Shown in pieces: positions 26,416 through 35,828 of a DNA stretch of 41,953 bases. Both the position numbers and the translations under genes were made by a program. Source of the stretch: Burkholderiales bacterium (lineage in GTDB: Bacteria; Pseudomonadota; Gammaproteobacteria; Burkholderiales; SG8-41); the NCBI GenBank assembly GCA_020854035.1, contig JADZGE010000074.1, forward strand, positions 1 to 41,953, given 5' to 3'. Within the stretch, counting starts at the first letter, position 1, and each line of letters starts with the position of its first letter. A model generated the notes under the pieces. That model saw only the letters and a list, made by a program, of their open reading frames with translations, had not been told where the DNA came from and made no database searches.

Positions 26416-26478
26416 GCCGGCCCGGAAAGCACGCATGCCCGTGGCGGGCATCCGCGCGTATCCGCGTCGATCCGCGGC
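26385..26478. repeat. GCGGAT-type inverted repeat between metX and metW
   Basis: Left arm (26385-26413) repeats (A)ACGCGGATGA; the right arm (26450-26478) is its approximate complement (ATCCGCGTCGATCCGCGG and similar). Between them lies a perfect TGCCCG-TGG-CGGGCA hairpin. The left arm encodes the C-terminus of MetX, and the right arm ends just before the metW start. Confidence 0.8.
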
Positions 26479-26484
26479 TTGACC

Positions 26485-27099
26485 ATGCCGGGCATGAGAA
26501 GCAAGCGCGGGATACAGCGGTCGGACTTCGCCGCCATCGCCGGGTGGGTGCGCGAGGGTTCGCGCGTGCTCGACCTCGGCTGCGGCGACGGGAGCCTCAT
26601 CGCGTACCTGCGCGAGAGCCGGGGCGCGAGCGGCTGCGGCGTCGAGATCGACGACGAGCGCGTGCTCGCCTGCGTGAAGAACGGCGTCAACGTGATCCAG
26701 GGCGACCTCGAACGCGGGCTCGCGGAGTTCCGCGACCGCTCCTTCGATTACGTGGTGCTGTCCCAGACGCTGCAGGCGGTGCGCAACAGCGAGCGCATCA
26801 TCCGCGAGATGCTGCGAGTGGGGCGCGAGGGCATCGTCACCTTCCCCAATTTCGGCTACTGGCGCAACCGCCTCGAAGTCGCACGCGGCAGAATGCCGGT
26901 TTCCGACAATCTGCCCTTCGAGTGGTTCGAGACGCCGAACATCCACCTTTGCACGATCGAGGACTTCGAGCGCTTCTGCGCCGAGCGCGGCGTGGTGATA
27001 CTGGAGCGGAAGGTTCTCACGCACGACCGGCCGGTCGCGTGGTGGCCGAACCTCCTCGGCGCGCTCGCCGTCTATCACTTCGGGAACGGGGCGGAGTGA
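26485..27099 (+). CDS. metW: MetW, SAM-dependent methyltransferase-like methionine protein
   Basis: 204 residues from ATG 26485; ATG 26494 is also possible. Class I methyltransferase fold with VLDLGCGDGSLIAYL, VLSQTLQAVRN, VTFPNFGYWRNR and FEWFETPNIHLCTIEDF, all characteristic of MetW. It is consistently linked to metX and needed for its full activity in several proteobacteria. The sequence shows no obvious loss of the SAM-binding glycines. It is separated from metX by the GCGGAT repeat, but same-strand proximity suggests cotranscription. Confidence 0.94.
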   Translation: MPGMRSKRGIQRSDFAAIAGWVREGSRVLDLGCGDGSLIAYLRESRGASGCGVEIDDERVLACVKNGVNVIQGDLERGLAEFRDRSFDYVVLSQTLQAVRNSERIIREMLRVGREGIVTFPNFGYWRNRLEVARGRMPVSDNLPFEWFETPNIHLCTIEDFERFCAERGVVILERKVLTHDRPVAWWPNLLGALAVYHFGNGAE

Positions 27100-27121
27100 C
27101 CGGGAGCGGCCCCGGACCCGG

Positions 27122-28030
27122 TCACTTCGGCCGCGCCTTCCCGATCCGGTTACGCAGGAGCCCGAGGCCCTCGATCTCGGTCTCCAGCACGTCGCCCGCC
27201 TTCAGGAATTCCGGGGGCTTGCGCGCGTGGCCCACGCCCGCCGGCGTGCCCGTCGAGAGGATGTCCCCGGGTTCGAGCGTCGTGCCCGCGGAGAGCTCCG
27301 CGATCAGGCGCGGGATCCTGAAGTACATGCAGCGCGTGTTCGAGTCCTGCTTGGTCACGCCGTTCACCCGGCTCGTGATGCGCAGCGCGTGCGGGTCGGG
27401 GACCTCGTCCGCCGTGACGATCCAGGGGCCCATCGGGCAGGTCCCGTCGAGGCTCTTGCCCTTGAAGAGCTGCGCGCCGTGACGCTTCTGCACTTCGCGC
27501 GCGGAGATGTCGTTCACGACCGTGTAGCCGAACACGTAGCGGGCGGCGGCGGTCTCCGGGATGTCCGTCCCGCGCCTGCCGATGACGACGCCGAGCTCCG
27601 CCTCCCAGTCGAGCTGGCTCGTCACCCCGGCATGCAGGGGCACCGCGCCGCGGGGAGCGTTCACCGTGGTCGGCACCTTGGAGAAGAACGTCGGGTGCGC
27701 CGGGAATTCCACTTCGTGCAGCTTCGAGACCTTGCTTTCCTCGAAGTGCTCGACGTAGTTCCAGCCGACGCAGAACACGTTCTTGCGCGGGCGCGGGATC
27801 GGCGCGAGGAGCCTCACCCCTGCGAGCGGGAGAGCCTTCCCCGAGCGGGCACCCGCCCTGCGCACCCAGGCGAGCCCGCGGGCGCCGGACGCAATCAGCG
27901 AAACCATGTCGCGCGGATCGAACGGGGCGCCCGCGCCTGCCCGCGCAAGGTCAACCACCCGGTCGCCATCGCGGATGAGTCCCACGCGCGGCGCGGCGCC
28001 CCGGGCGGGCGCGAAAGTCACGAGTCTCAC
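27122..28030 (-). CDS. Fumarylacetoacetate hydrolase-family protein
   Basis: 302 residues from a GTG preceded by GGGAGGATG; longer open sequence upstream lacks family features. FAH fold core: YVEHFEESK, LDWEAELGVVIG with the metal-binding Glu pair, NDISAREVQKRHG, GPWIVTADEV and STGTPAGVG. Such enzymes hydrolyse or isomerise acylpyruvate-type dioate compounds in aromatic degradation; the exact substrate is unknown. Last gene of a four-gene - strand catabolic operon, distinct from the true fumarylacetoacetase at 28961-30265. Confidence 0.92.
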   Translation of the reverse strand: MRLVTFAPARGAAPRVGLIRDGDRVVDLARAGAGAPFDPRDMVSLIASGARGLAWVRRAGARSGKALPLAGVRLLAPIPRPRKNVFCVGWNYVEHFEESKVSKLHEVEFPAHPTFFSKVPTTVNAPRGAVPLHAGVTSQLDWEAELGVVIGRRGTDIPETAAARYVFGYTVVNDISAREVQKRHGAQLFKGKSLDGTCPMGPWIVTADEVPDPHALRITSRVNGVTKQDSNTRCMYFRIPRLIAELSAGTTLEPGDILSTGTPAGVGHARKPPEFLKAGDVLETEIEGLGLLRNRIGKARPK

Positions 28031-28064
28031 TGCATCCTCCCTTGCGGGTGTTTCCCGCCGTTTC

Positions 28065-28931
28065 TCAACGCGCCCGCAGCGCGGGGTAGAACGAGAGCGC
28101 CGTCTTCCCGAGTATCCACTCCCGGTCGTCCGCGGAGAGAGTCGCGAGCGCCTTCCTCGATTCCTCCAGGCGCGCCGCGATGCCGCCGAACTTCGGGTGC
28201 GCCGGGTAGTTCGAGCTCCACATGATCCGCTTCGCGCCGAAGACCGAGACGAGCTTCTCGTAGAGCGCCTCGGGCGCGCCGCCCGCGTCACGCGCCGCCG
28301 CGATGTTGTTGATCGCGGTCTTGATGTGGACGTTCGGGTACGCCGCGAGCGCGAAGAGCGGGTCGAGGATCGCATAGGGGGGCAGCCCCACCTTGTGTCC
28401 CCACGCGTGCTCGAAGGCGACCTTCACGCCGGGGTAGCGCTCGAGCGCCGGGCGGATCTTCGCGATGTCGCCGATGCGATCGCCGATCGCGAGCGGGACG
28501 TGAAGCGCCTGCATGCGCTCCCACAGCGGGAACGTCTCCGGCCTCCCGAGCGAGGATTCCGGCAGCCGCCCGCGCATGAAGCGCAGCCCCGTCACCTTGC
28601 GCTCCTGCGCGAGACGCGAGAGCTCGTCCGGTGATCCGGGATCCATGGGGTCGAGCACCACGACCGCGGTGAAGCGGTCCTGGCGAGCGAGCGCCGCATC
28701 CACCGTGTAGCGGTTGTCGTACTCGTAGACGAAGTACGCCTGCACGAGCGTCGCCTTGTCGACGCCCGCCTCGTCCATCATTCCCGCCAGGATTTCCACG
28801 GTCGTGAGCGGCCACTCGGTCTGGCCGATTTCCGTGATCGACGGGATGGTCCCCGCCTTCGGTGTATCCCGGATCTGCGGGTAGGTCTTCCGGTCGTCGG
28901 TGAAAACGTGCACGTGGGTATCGACTATCAC
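28065..28931 (-). CDS. Amidohydrolase-family (PF04909-type) protein
   Basis: 288 residues, TIM-barrel hydrolase or decarboxylase related to 2-pyrone-4,6-dicarboxylate lactonase-like enzymes. The N-terminus MIVDTHVHVF has the metal-binding HxH. Later come FEHAWGHK and IMWSSNYPAHPKFGG, where the common SDYPH aspartate is Asn, a variant that also occurs in relatives. It lies between the two FAH-family genes with gaps of 29-34 bp, so it is one step of the same pathway, but the substrate is unproven. Confidence 0.85.
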   Translation of the reverse strand: MIVDTHVHVFTDDRKTYPQIRDTPKAGTIPSITEIGQTEWPLTTVEILAGMMDEAGVDKATLVQAYFVYEYDNRYTVDAALARQDRFTAVVVLDPMDPGSPDELSRLAQERKVTGLRFMRGRLPESSLGRPETFPLWERMQALHVPLAIGDRIGDIAKIRPALERYPGVKVAFEHAWGHKVGLPPYAILDPLFALAAYPNVHIKTAINNIAAARDAGGAPEALYEKLVSVFGAKRIMWSSNYPAHPKFGGIAARLEESRKALATLSADDREWILGKTALSFYPALRAR

Positions 28932-28960
28932 GCCGGTTTCCTTTCAGGTCGCATGCCGAT

Positions 28961-30265
28961 TCATGGGACGATGCGGCCCCGGCACTCGCCGAAGCCGATC
29001 GAGACGCAACCCGGGCGGCGCGCGGCGGCGCGCAGGACGAGTTCGTCGCCGTCTTCGAGAAAGCTCCGCTGCTCCCCCGTCGGCAGCGCGAGAGGCGTCC
29101 TGCCCTCGTCGGAGAGCTCGGCGAAGCTGCCGAAGCCCGAGCGCTCCGGCGCCGAGATCGTGCCGCTGCCGAAAAGGTCGCCGGGGCGCAGGTTGCAGCC
29201 CCCGCAGGTGTGGTGCGCGACCATCTGGGCGAGGGTCCAGTAGAGGTGATTCACGTTCGAGAGCGCGAGCCGGTGCGGGCCCGTCCCGCGCTCACGCATG
29301 GCGGCGGTCTCGATCAATGCCTCGATCGCGACATCGAAGGCGCCCTCCCGCTGGTCACCGTCGTCCCACAGGTAGGGCAGCGGCCGCGGATCGTCCGCCG
29401 GCCGCGGGCGCTGCGCCTGGCGAAACGGCGCGAGCGCCTCCACCGTCACGACCCACGGCGAGATCGTGGTGGCGAAGTTCTTGGCGTTGAAGGGCCCGAG
29501 GGGCGGCATTTCCCAGCGCTGGATATCGCGCGCCGACCAGTCGTTCAACAGGCACAGCCCCACGACATGCCCCGCGGCCCGCCCCACCGGGACCGGCTCG
29601 CCGAGCGCGTTGCCGGGCCCGATCCACGCACCTAGCTCGAGTTCGAAGTCGAGCCTCTCGCAGGGACCGAACGAAGGCGCGCCGGCGCCCGCGCGAACGC
29701 GCTGCCCGGCGGGCCGGCGGACCGGCGTGCCCGAAACCACGACGGACGAGGCGCGGCTGTGATAGGCGACCGGCACGTGCTTGTAGTTCGGCATGAGCGG
29801 GGGTTCGCGGCCGATGCGCTTCCCGGAATTCGAGGCGTGGTGGATGCCGGCGAAGAAATCGGTGTAATCGCCGATGGCGGCCGGCACGTGCAGCGTGCAC
29901 TCCGCGCGCGCAGGAAGCAGCCGCGGCGCGAGCCGCTCGACGCGGGCGCGCTCGGCGCCGTCGGCGGCGAGGAGCCCGGAGAGCCGCCGTCGCAGGGCGG
30001 CTCGCGGCCCGGCGCCAAGCGCCATCAGCGGGTTCAACACGGGCCCCGCGGCCGCGGCGGCAGCGCGCTCCGCTTCGCCGGAGAAAAGCCCCGCATCGAG
30101 CGCCGCCCCGAGGTCGAGTATCCGCCCGCCGATCGCGACGCCACCGCGCGGCGCGCCGCCCGGGGGGCTGAAAACGCCGAACGGCAGGTTCTGGATCGGG
30201 AACTCCGGGTGGTCGTTGGCCGTCGCGACCCAACTGCGCCGCGCGGGATCGAGCGTTTCATCCAT
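28961..30265 (-). CDS. fahA: Fumarylacetoacetase
   Basis: 434 residues, normal for FAH of homogentisate or tyrosine catabolism; cleaves fumarylacetoacetate to fumarate and acetoacetate. Active-site blocks in order: DYTDFFAGIHHASNSGK (Asp and His), ELELGAWIG (metal Glu pair), NDWSARDIQRWE (Asp), GPFNAKNFATTISPWVV (Lys) and GSGTISAPE. It is followed by an amidohydrolase and a second FAH-family gene, and preceded by a Bug-type binding protein. No hmgA or maiA in the window, so the complete tyrosine route cannot be claimed from here. Confidence 0.96.
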   Translation of the reverse strand: MDETLDPARRSWVATANDHPEFPIQNLPFGVFSPPGGAPRGGVAIGGRILDLGAALDAGLFSGEAERAAAAAAGPVLNPLMALGAGPRAALRRRLSGLLAADGAERARVERLAPRLLPARAECTLHVPAAIGDYTDFFAGIHHASNSGKRIGREPPLMPNYKHVPVAYHSRASSVVVSGTPVRRPAGQRVRAGAGAPSFGPCERLDFELELGAWIGPGNALGEPVPVGRAAGHVVGLCLLNDWSARDIQRWEMPPLGPFNAKNFATTISPWVVTVEALAPFRQAQRPRPADDPRPLPYLWDDGDQREGAFDVAIEALIETAAMRERGTGPHRLALSNVNHLYWTLAQMVAHHTCGGCNLRPGDLFGSGTISAPERSGFGSFAELSDEGRTPLALPTGEQRSFLEDGDELVLRAAARRPGCVSIGFGECRGRIVP

Positions 30266-30461
30266 GCGTGCTCTCCATGCGGGGAAACGGCGTGCGCCGG
30301 CGCGAGCCAGCCCATCCAGCCCGCGTCCATGTGGAATCCGGGACCACCTCAGCGATCGCCGGCACCTCCGGCATGTGCGTCCAGCGCGAGGCGCCGGTGA
30401 ATCCCGGCACCCGCGGTTTTCCCGCCCCGATGGGCGCCGTGCCGATTCACGTTCCGCGTTC

Positions 30462-31439
30462 TCAATTCCTGGCGAGCCCGAGCTCCTGAAGCCCCGAGCG
30501 CATCAGGTCGTACTGGCGCCGCATCGCCCGCTGGCAGCCCTCGGCGCCGGCGAAACGGTCGATCCAGGCGCGTTTCTCCAGCATATCCCTCCATTCCGCG
30601 GTTTGCGCCATCGTCCGCAGCACGGATTCCCAGTAGTCGACCTGCGCCTTCCCGAGTCCCTTCGGCCCCGCGATCGCGCGGAAGGCCTCGATCTCGGCGT
30701 CGACGCCGAGTTCCTTCCACGTCGGCGCCGACGCGAGTTCGCCGGGCAGCCGCTGCGGCGCGGCGACGGCAACGATTCGCATCCTGCCCTCCCGCACCGG
30801 CGCGAGGAAGCTCGAATGCGGGTTGGCGATCATGTCGATGTGCCCACCCAGGAGGGCCGACAGGCCCTGGGAGAAGGCTGGGAACACCACGGCCTTCATC
30901 TTCCTCGGGTCCGCGCCCGCCTCCTTCATCGCCAGCGCGAGCGCGATGTGCCCCGAGCCCCCGAACGCCGTGCCGACCGACACGGACAGCGCGCCCGGGT
31001 CGGCTTTCCATCGCGCCAGCAGGTCTTTCGCGTCGCGTATCGGCGAATCGGCGCGCACGCCGACCGCGGTGTACTCGCTGAAGAGCGGCGCGACGCAGGC
31101 GAGATCGGTGTAGCTGAGCGCGCTGCGGCCGGTGATGTAGTTGCTGATGAGGTTGCCGATGACGAGCGTCATGACGTGCCCGTCGGGCGGTTGCTGGTTC
31201 ACCCACGTCCACGCGATGTTGCCGCCGCCGCCGGGCTTGTTGACGACCGACGAGCTCGTCTCGATCAGCTTCTTCTCGTGCAGCAGCCGTTCGACCATCC
31301 GGATGACGCCGTCGGAGGCGCTGCCCGCGGCCGAGCCCGAGATGAATTCCACGTGGCGCGAGGGCTTCCAGCCCTGCGCCTGTGCTCCCGCGGGCGCGCC
31401 GAGCGCGACCGCGATGGCGAGTAACCGTGCCGCCCGCAT
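30462..31439 (-). CDS. Bug/TctC-family periplasmic binding protein (first)
   Basis: 325 residues, ATG at 31439 with a GAGGAGGAA ribosome site; a longer frame upstream lacks support. Signal peptide MRAARLLAIAVALGAPAGAQAQ with an Ala-x-Ala cleavage site. TctC fold motifs: EFISGSAAGSASDGVIRMVE, VNKPGGGGNIAW and the later FRAIAGPKGL. It probably binds a carboxylate or aromatic acid linked to the operon that follows (196 bp downstream). No membrane components of a tripartite transporter are near. Confidence 0.93.
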   Translation of the reverse strand: MRAARLLAIAVALGAPAGAQAQGWKPSRHVEFISGSAAGSASDGVIRMVERLLHEKKLIETSSSVVNKPGGGGNIAWTWVNQQPPDGHVMTLVIGNLISNYITGRSALSYTDLACVAPLFSEYTAVGVRADSPIRDAKDLLARWKADPGALSVSVGTAFGGSGHIALALAMKEAGADPRKMKAVVFPAFSQGLSALLGGHIDMIANPHSSFLAPVREGRMRIVAVAAPQRLPGELASAPTWKELGVDAEIEAFRAIAGPKGLGKAQVDYWESVLRTMAQTAEWRDMLEKRAWIDRFAGAEGCQRAMRRQYDLMRSGLQELGLARN

Positions 31440-31711
31440 CGTTCCTCCTCGTCCGCCTTCTCGAACGCGGACCGCTCGCCCCGCGCGAGCGCGCCGACGA
31501 CGGCCGGCGCGAGGCCGCACTTGAGCGCGGTCGGCGCGCGGGCGTTGAACACGTAGTCGCGGTCCATCGCGCGCGCGGCGAGACCGATTCTAGCCGACAT
31601 CACGGAACACCGCGGGACGGACAGTCCGCATTGCGTGCGTCCGGTGCCGGATCGAGCACTCCGTGGCAAGATCACGTGCGCGGCCATCACCGGAGCGCTC
31701 CAGGAGGAAGA

Positions 31712-33445
31712 ATGCAGTCACACGCAACCCCGCCCGACGGGCCGCCGCCGGGCCCGCGCCGGCCGGCGGATCTGGTCCTGACGAACGGCAGGATCATCAC
31801 CGTCGACGCCGATTCGAGCATTGCGCAGGCAATCGCGATCACCGGGGACCGCATCGAGGCGGTGGGAACCGGCGAGGCGATCCGGCCGCATATCGCGCAG
31901 TGGACGCGCGTGATCGATCTCAAGGGACGGCCCGTGATTCCGGGCCTGATCGACGGTCACGCGCACATGGATCGGGAAGGCCTGAAGACGGTCTATCCGG
32001 CGCTCGGGCGCGTGCGCTCCGTCCGGGACATCCAGGACCGCATCGCGGAGCTCGCGCGGGGCAGGAAACCCGGCGAGTGGATCGTCACGATGCCGATCGG
32101 CGATCCACCCTTTTATTTCGATGTGCCCGACATCCTCGCGGAAAAGCGGTGGCCGACCCGGCAGGAACTGGACGCCGCCGCCCCCGACAACCCGGTTTTC
32201 ATACGCCCGATCTGGGGATTCTGGCGGCACAGCCCGCCGCTCGTCGCGTGCGCCAACACGCGGGCACTCGAGCTCGGTGGCATCACCCGCGACACGGTGT
32301 CGCCCCTTCCCGAGCTCACCATCGAGCGCGACGGCAGGGGTGACCCCACCGGGGTCATCAGCGAGATCGGGATGCAGCCCAGTGCCGAACTCATATGGTT
32401 CCGGCATGTCACCGGCTTCAGCCACGCCGACCGCGCCCGCACCCTCCCCGTGGCCGCCCGCGCGTACCACGCATTCGGCACCACCAGCATATTCGAGGAA
32501 CACGGCGTCGCGACCGAGTTGCTGCGCGCCTACAAGACCGCCCATCGCGACGGCACGCTCACCATGCGCTCCTCGCTCGTCTTCAGTCCCAACTGGAAGA
32601 GCGCCGGCGACGCGCCGCTCGGGCCGTTCGTGGAGGCGTGGGCGGGGTGGCTCGGGGAGCCAGGCCCGGGGAACGACTGGGTCAAGCTCACCGGCTTGTA
32701 CGTCAACATCAACCACACGGTGGCCGACGACCTGCGGGCGGGGACCACGCCCGACACCGGCTGGGCGGGGTTCAACTACGACACCGGCATGCCGCGGGAG
32801 CGCCTGAGGGAGCTGCTCCTGCACTGCGCCGCGAACGAGATCCGCGCGGTGACGAATGCGGTCGTCACCCCCGGGATAATCGACCTGTTCGCCGAGGTGG
32901 ACCGGGTCGTCCCGCTCAAGGGCCGACGCTGGGTGGTCGGGCACGTGAGCACGCTGTCACCGCGCGACATCGAGAAGATCGTGCGCATGGGCCTTGCGCT
33001 CACCACCCACACCAACAATTTCATCTACAAGCAAAGCAGGCCGCTCAAACGGCAGCTGCCGCCCGAGCGTCATCGCGAGATAACCCCCATGCGTGACCTG
33101 CTCGACGCCGGCGTCAGGGTCGGCCTCGCCACGGACAACGTGCCCGTCTCGCTCTTCTGGCCGATCTGGCAGGTCGTCGCGCGTCTTGACGTGAGCGGAG
33201 AACCCGTTGCGCCGGAGCAGGCGATAACCCGGATGGAAGCCCTGCGCTGCGCGACGGAGAACTGCGCGTACCTCACCTTCGACGAAGACAGGAAGGGCAC
33301 GCTCGCGCCCGGCAAGCTCGCCGACCTCGCGGTCCTCAGCGCCGATCCCCTCACGGCTCCGGCGGAACAATTGCGCGAGATCCGCGCGCTGATGACGATG
33401 GTCGGCGGCAGGATCGTGTACGAGGAGCCCGAATGGAACGGCTGA
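31712..33445 (+). CDS. Amidohydrolase-3 family enzyme (YtcJ-like)
   Basis: 577 residues, ATG just after AGGAGGAAGA. Metal-dependent hydrolase: LVLTNGRIITVDADSS start, PGLIDGHAHM (HxH), a TIM-barrel with the GHVSTLSP histidine and an ATDNVPVSLFWP aspartate, and the C-terminal strand APGKLADLAVLS. Family members act on N-acyl or ring-amide bonds; the substrate is not predictable. It is divergent from the Bug-operon and sits next to a second Bug protein gene, transcribed convergently. Confidence 0.93.
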   Translation: MQSHATPPDGPPPGPRRPADLVLTNGRIITVDADSSIAQAIAITGDRIEAVGTGEAIRPHIAQWTRVIDLKGRPVIPGLIDGHAHMDREGLKTVYPALGRVRSVRDIQDRIAELARGRKPGEWIVTMPIGDPPFYFDVPDILAEKRWPTRQELDAAAPDNPVFIRPIWGFWRHSPPLVACANTRALELGGITRDTVSPLPELTIERDGRGDPTGVISEIGMQPSAELIWFRHVTGFSHADRARTLPVAARAYHAFGTTSIFEEHGVATELLRAYKTAHRDGTLTMRSSLVFSPNWKSAGDAPLGPFVEAWAGWLGEPGPGNDWVKLTGLYVNINHTVADDLRAGTTPDTGWAGFNYDTGMPRERLRELLLHCAANEIRAVTNAVVTPGIIDLFAEVDRVVPLKGRRWVVGHVSTLSPRDIEKIVRMGLALTTHTNNFIYKQSRPLKRQLPPERHREITPMRDLLDAGVRVGLATDNVPVSLFWPIWQVVARLDVSGEPVAPEQAITRMEALRCATENCAYLTFDEDRKGTLAPGKLADLAVLSADPLTAPAEQLREIRALMTMVGGRIVYEEPEWNG

Positions 33446-33521
33446 AACGCGGGCGCGGCGAAACCGGAAGGCGCGATCCGCGTCGGTGAAAGGCGGATGT
33501 CGCCGCGACGGCGGCGCGCGG

Positions 33522-34499
33522 TCAATCGAGCTTCACCCCGCTTTCCCTGACGACCTTCGCCCACTTGGCCGTTTCGCTCTTGATGTAATCGCCGAGTTGT
33601 TCCGGCGTGCTGCCGATGGGTTCGATTCCCTCCGCCTCGATGCGCTGGCGATACTCGGGATCGGCGAGCACGCGCAGCAGCTCCGAGTTGAGCTTCTGGA
33701 CCACCTCGCGTGGCGTGCGGGCCGGCGCCGCCACGCCGTACCACACCGAGAGGTCGTAACCGGGCACCGTTTCCGCGATCGACGGCAGGTCGGACAACGC
33801 GCGAGAGCGCTTCGCGGTGGTGACGGCGAGCACGCGCAGTCGCCCGGCCTTGACGTGTCCGCTGTCGGCGCTCCATACCCCGAAGGACACCTGTACCTGT
33901 TCGCCCACGAGGGCGGCGATCGCCGGGGCGAGACCCTTGTAGGGCACGTGGAGCATGTCAATTCCGGCCATGCTCTTCAGCATTTCACCGGCAAGATGCG
34001 AGGCGCTGCCGTTACCTCCGGAAGCATACGCGAGCTTGCCGCCCCGGGCCCGCGCCAGGGCGACCAGCTCCTTGACGGATCTCGCCGCGACGTTCGGGTG
34101 AACGAGCAGAACGAGCGGCGTCGCGGCGACGAGCATGACCGGCGCGAAATCCCTGACCGGATCGTAGGGAAGTTTCGCGAACAGGCTGGGGTTGACCGCG
34201 TAGTGCGCCGTCAGGCCCAGCACGAGGGTGTACCCGTCGGCAGTGCTCTTCGCCACCACCTCCATCCCGATGTTTCCACTCGCCCCGGCGCGGTTATCCA
34301 CGATCACCTGCTGGCCGATCCGTTCGCCGAGCTTCTGCGCGGTTTGACGCGCCATCCAGTCAACGCCGCCGCCGGGAGGCAGAGGCACCACCAGGCGAAT
34401 CGGTCTCGCGGGATAGGTCGGGGCGGCGCCCTGTGCGTTCGCCGGGAGGCCGAGCGCGCCGAGCGCCACGCCAAGCACGGCTCGAGTGAGTGGCTGCAT
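33522..34499 (-). CDS. Bug/TctC-family periplasmic binding protein (second)
   Basis: 325 residues from ATG 34499 (GGGAGAA upstream; a GTG at 34520 would add seven residues). Signal MQPLTRAVLGVALGALGLPANAQG. Classic Bug motifs: PIRLVVPLPPGGGVDWMAR, VIVDNRAGASGNIG, LPYDPVRDFAPV, MLHVPYKGLAPAI. It binds carboxylates in known relatives. Only distantly related to the first Bug protein. It is 90 bp upstream of nothing else on its strand, so it may be a monocistronic orphan; the AmpG-like gene ends 90 bp before it on the same strand, towards it. Confidence 0.93.
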   Translation of the reverse strand: MQPLTRAVLGVALGALGLPANAQGAAPTYPARPIRLVVPLPPGGGVDWMARQTAQKLGERIGQQVIVDNRAGASGNIGMEVVAKSTADGYTLVLGLTAHYAVNPSLFAKLPYDPVRDFAPVMLVAATPLVLLVHPNVAARSVKELVALARARGGKLAYASGGNGSASHLAGEMLKSMAGIDMLHVPYKGLAPAIAALVGEQVQVSFGVWSADSGHVKAGRLRVLAVTTAKRSRALSDLPSIAETVPGYDLSVWYGVAAPARTPREVVQKLNSELLRVLADPEYRQRIEAEGIEPIGSTPEQLGDYIKSETAKWAKVVRESGVKLD

Positions 34500-34589
34500 C
34501 GACGCGTTCTCCCGGCGCACGGGAAGATCCGCCGGGCGCGCATCAATCTACCGGGGAGGCGCGAACGCTGTCAAGCGAAGAACGCCCGG

Positions 34590-35828
34590 TCATCGGTCCG
34601 TCACGATGACCTCCCGCAACCGCCAGACGAGCCACAGTCCCGGCAGCGCGGCGAGGAAGGTGAGCAGGAAGAAGTTCGCCCAGCCGAAGGACGCCACGAG
34701 TGCGCCGGTGACCGGGCCGAACAGGACACGCCCGAGCGAGGCGAGCGCCGAGAGCAGCGCGTACTGCGTGGCGCTGAAGCTCCTGTTGCAGAGACTCATC
34801 GCGAGCGCGACGAAGGCCGCCGTGCCCATGCCGCTCGCGAGATTCTCGAAGGACACGGTAAAAACGAGCCAGCCGTAGTCGCGACCGGCCCACGCAAGAA
34901 ACACGAACGAGAGGTTCGAAACGGCCTGCAGCATCCCGAACCACATGAGCGCACGGTAAAGACTCACGCGCGCGAGCAGCACGCCTCCGCAAAGCGCCCC
35001 GGAGAGCAGCGCGACGAGCCCAAGGCCCTTGTTGACCAGGCCGACATCGGTGGGAGTGAATCCGGCGCCGCGAATCAGGAAGGTCGTCGTGAGCGTCCCG
35101 GCGAGCGCATCGCCGAGCTTGTAGAACACGATGAGCGCGAGCAGCACGATCGCCCGCGGCCGCACGAAGAAATCACGAAGCGGTTCGACGACGGCTTCCC
35201 GCAGCGAGCGCGGCAGCGCCGGCGGCGCCGCGGGCTCCGGCGCAACGAGCGTCGTGACGATGCCGATGCCCATGAGCGCGGCCATCGCGAGGTAGGTGCT
35301 TTTCCAGCCGATGTGGTCGGCGAGTATCAGGGCGAGCCCGCCCGACACGAGCATCGCGATGCGGTAGCCGAAGACCCCGACGGCCGCTCCCATTCCGCGC
35401 TCCGGCGGCAGCAGGAGGTCGGTCCGGTAGGCGTCGATCACGATGTCCTGCGACGCCGAAACGTACGCGACCCACAGGGCGAACAGGCCCAGCAGGAGCA
35501 GCGAGTCTTCCGGCGTCGTGAGCGCCATGCCGCAAATCCCGGCCGCGAGCGCGAGCTGGGTCGCCAGCATCCAGCCGCGGCGGCGGCCGAGCCAGGGCGG
35601 GACGTAGCGGTCGATCAGCGGCGACCACATGAACTTCAGCAGATAGGGCATGCCGATCCACGAGAACCACGCGATCGTCCGGATATCGACGCCGGCCACG
35701 GTCAGCCACCCTTGCAGCGTCGCGCCCGTCAGCGCGAGCGGCAGGCCCGAGGAGAAACCGAGGACGGTAACGACCGCCACGCGGCGGCTGCGGAAAACCT
35801 CGAGAAAAGGGCTTGGGCCCGCGCTCAC
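34590..35828 (-). CDS. ampG: AmpG-like MFS permease
   Basis: 412 residues with about twelve hydrophobic segments. VLGFSSGLPLALTGATLQGWL, FMWSPLIDRYVPPWLGRRRGWML and ASQDIVIDAYRTDLL are the hallmarks of AmpG, which imports anhydro-muropeptides during cell-wall recycling. The GTG start overlaps the exonuclease III stop by 4 bases, so the two genes are cotranscribed. The GTG is preferred because the frame before it runs into exonuclease codons. Confidence 0.9.
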   Translation of the reverse strand: MSAGPSPFLEVFRSRRVAVVTVLGFSSGLPLALTGATLQGWLTVAGVDIRTIAWFSWIGMPYLLKFMWSPLIDRYVPPWLGRRRGWMLATQLALAAGICGMALTTPEDSLLLLGLFALWVAYVSASQDIVIDAYRTDLLLPPERGMGAAVGVFGYRIAMLVSGGLALILADHIGWKSTYLAMAALMGIGIVTTLVAPEPAAPPALPRSLREAVVEPLRDFFVRPRAIVLLALIVFYKLGDALAGTLTTTFLIRGAGFTPTDVGLVNKGLGLVALLSGALCGGVLLARVSLYRALMWFGMLQAVSNLSFVFLAWAGRDYGWLVFTVSFENLASGMGTAAFVALAMSLCNRSFSATQYALLSALASLGRVLFGPVTGALVASFGWANFFLLTFLAALPGLWLVWRLREVIVTDR

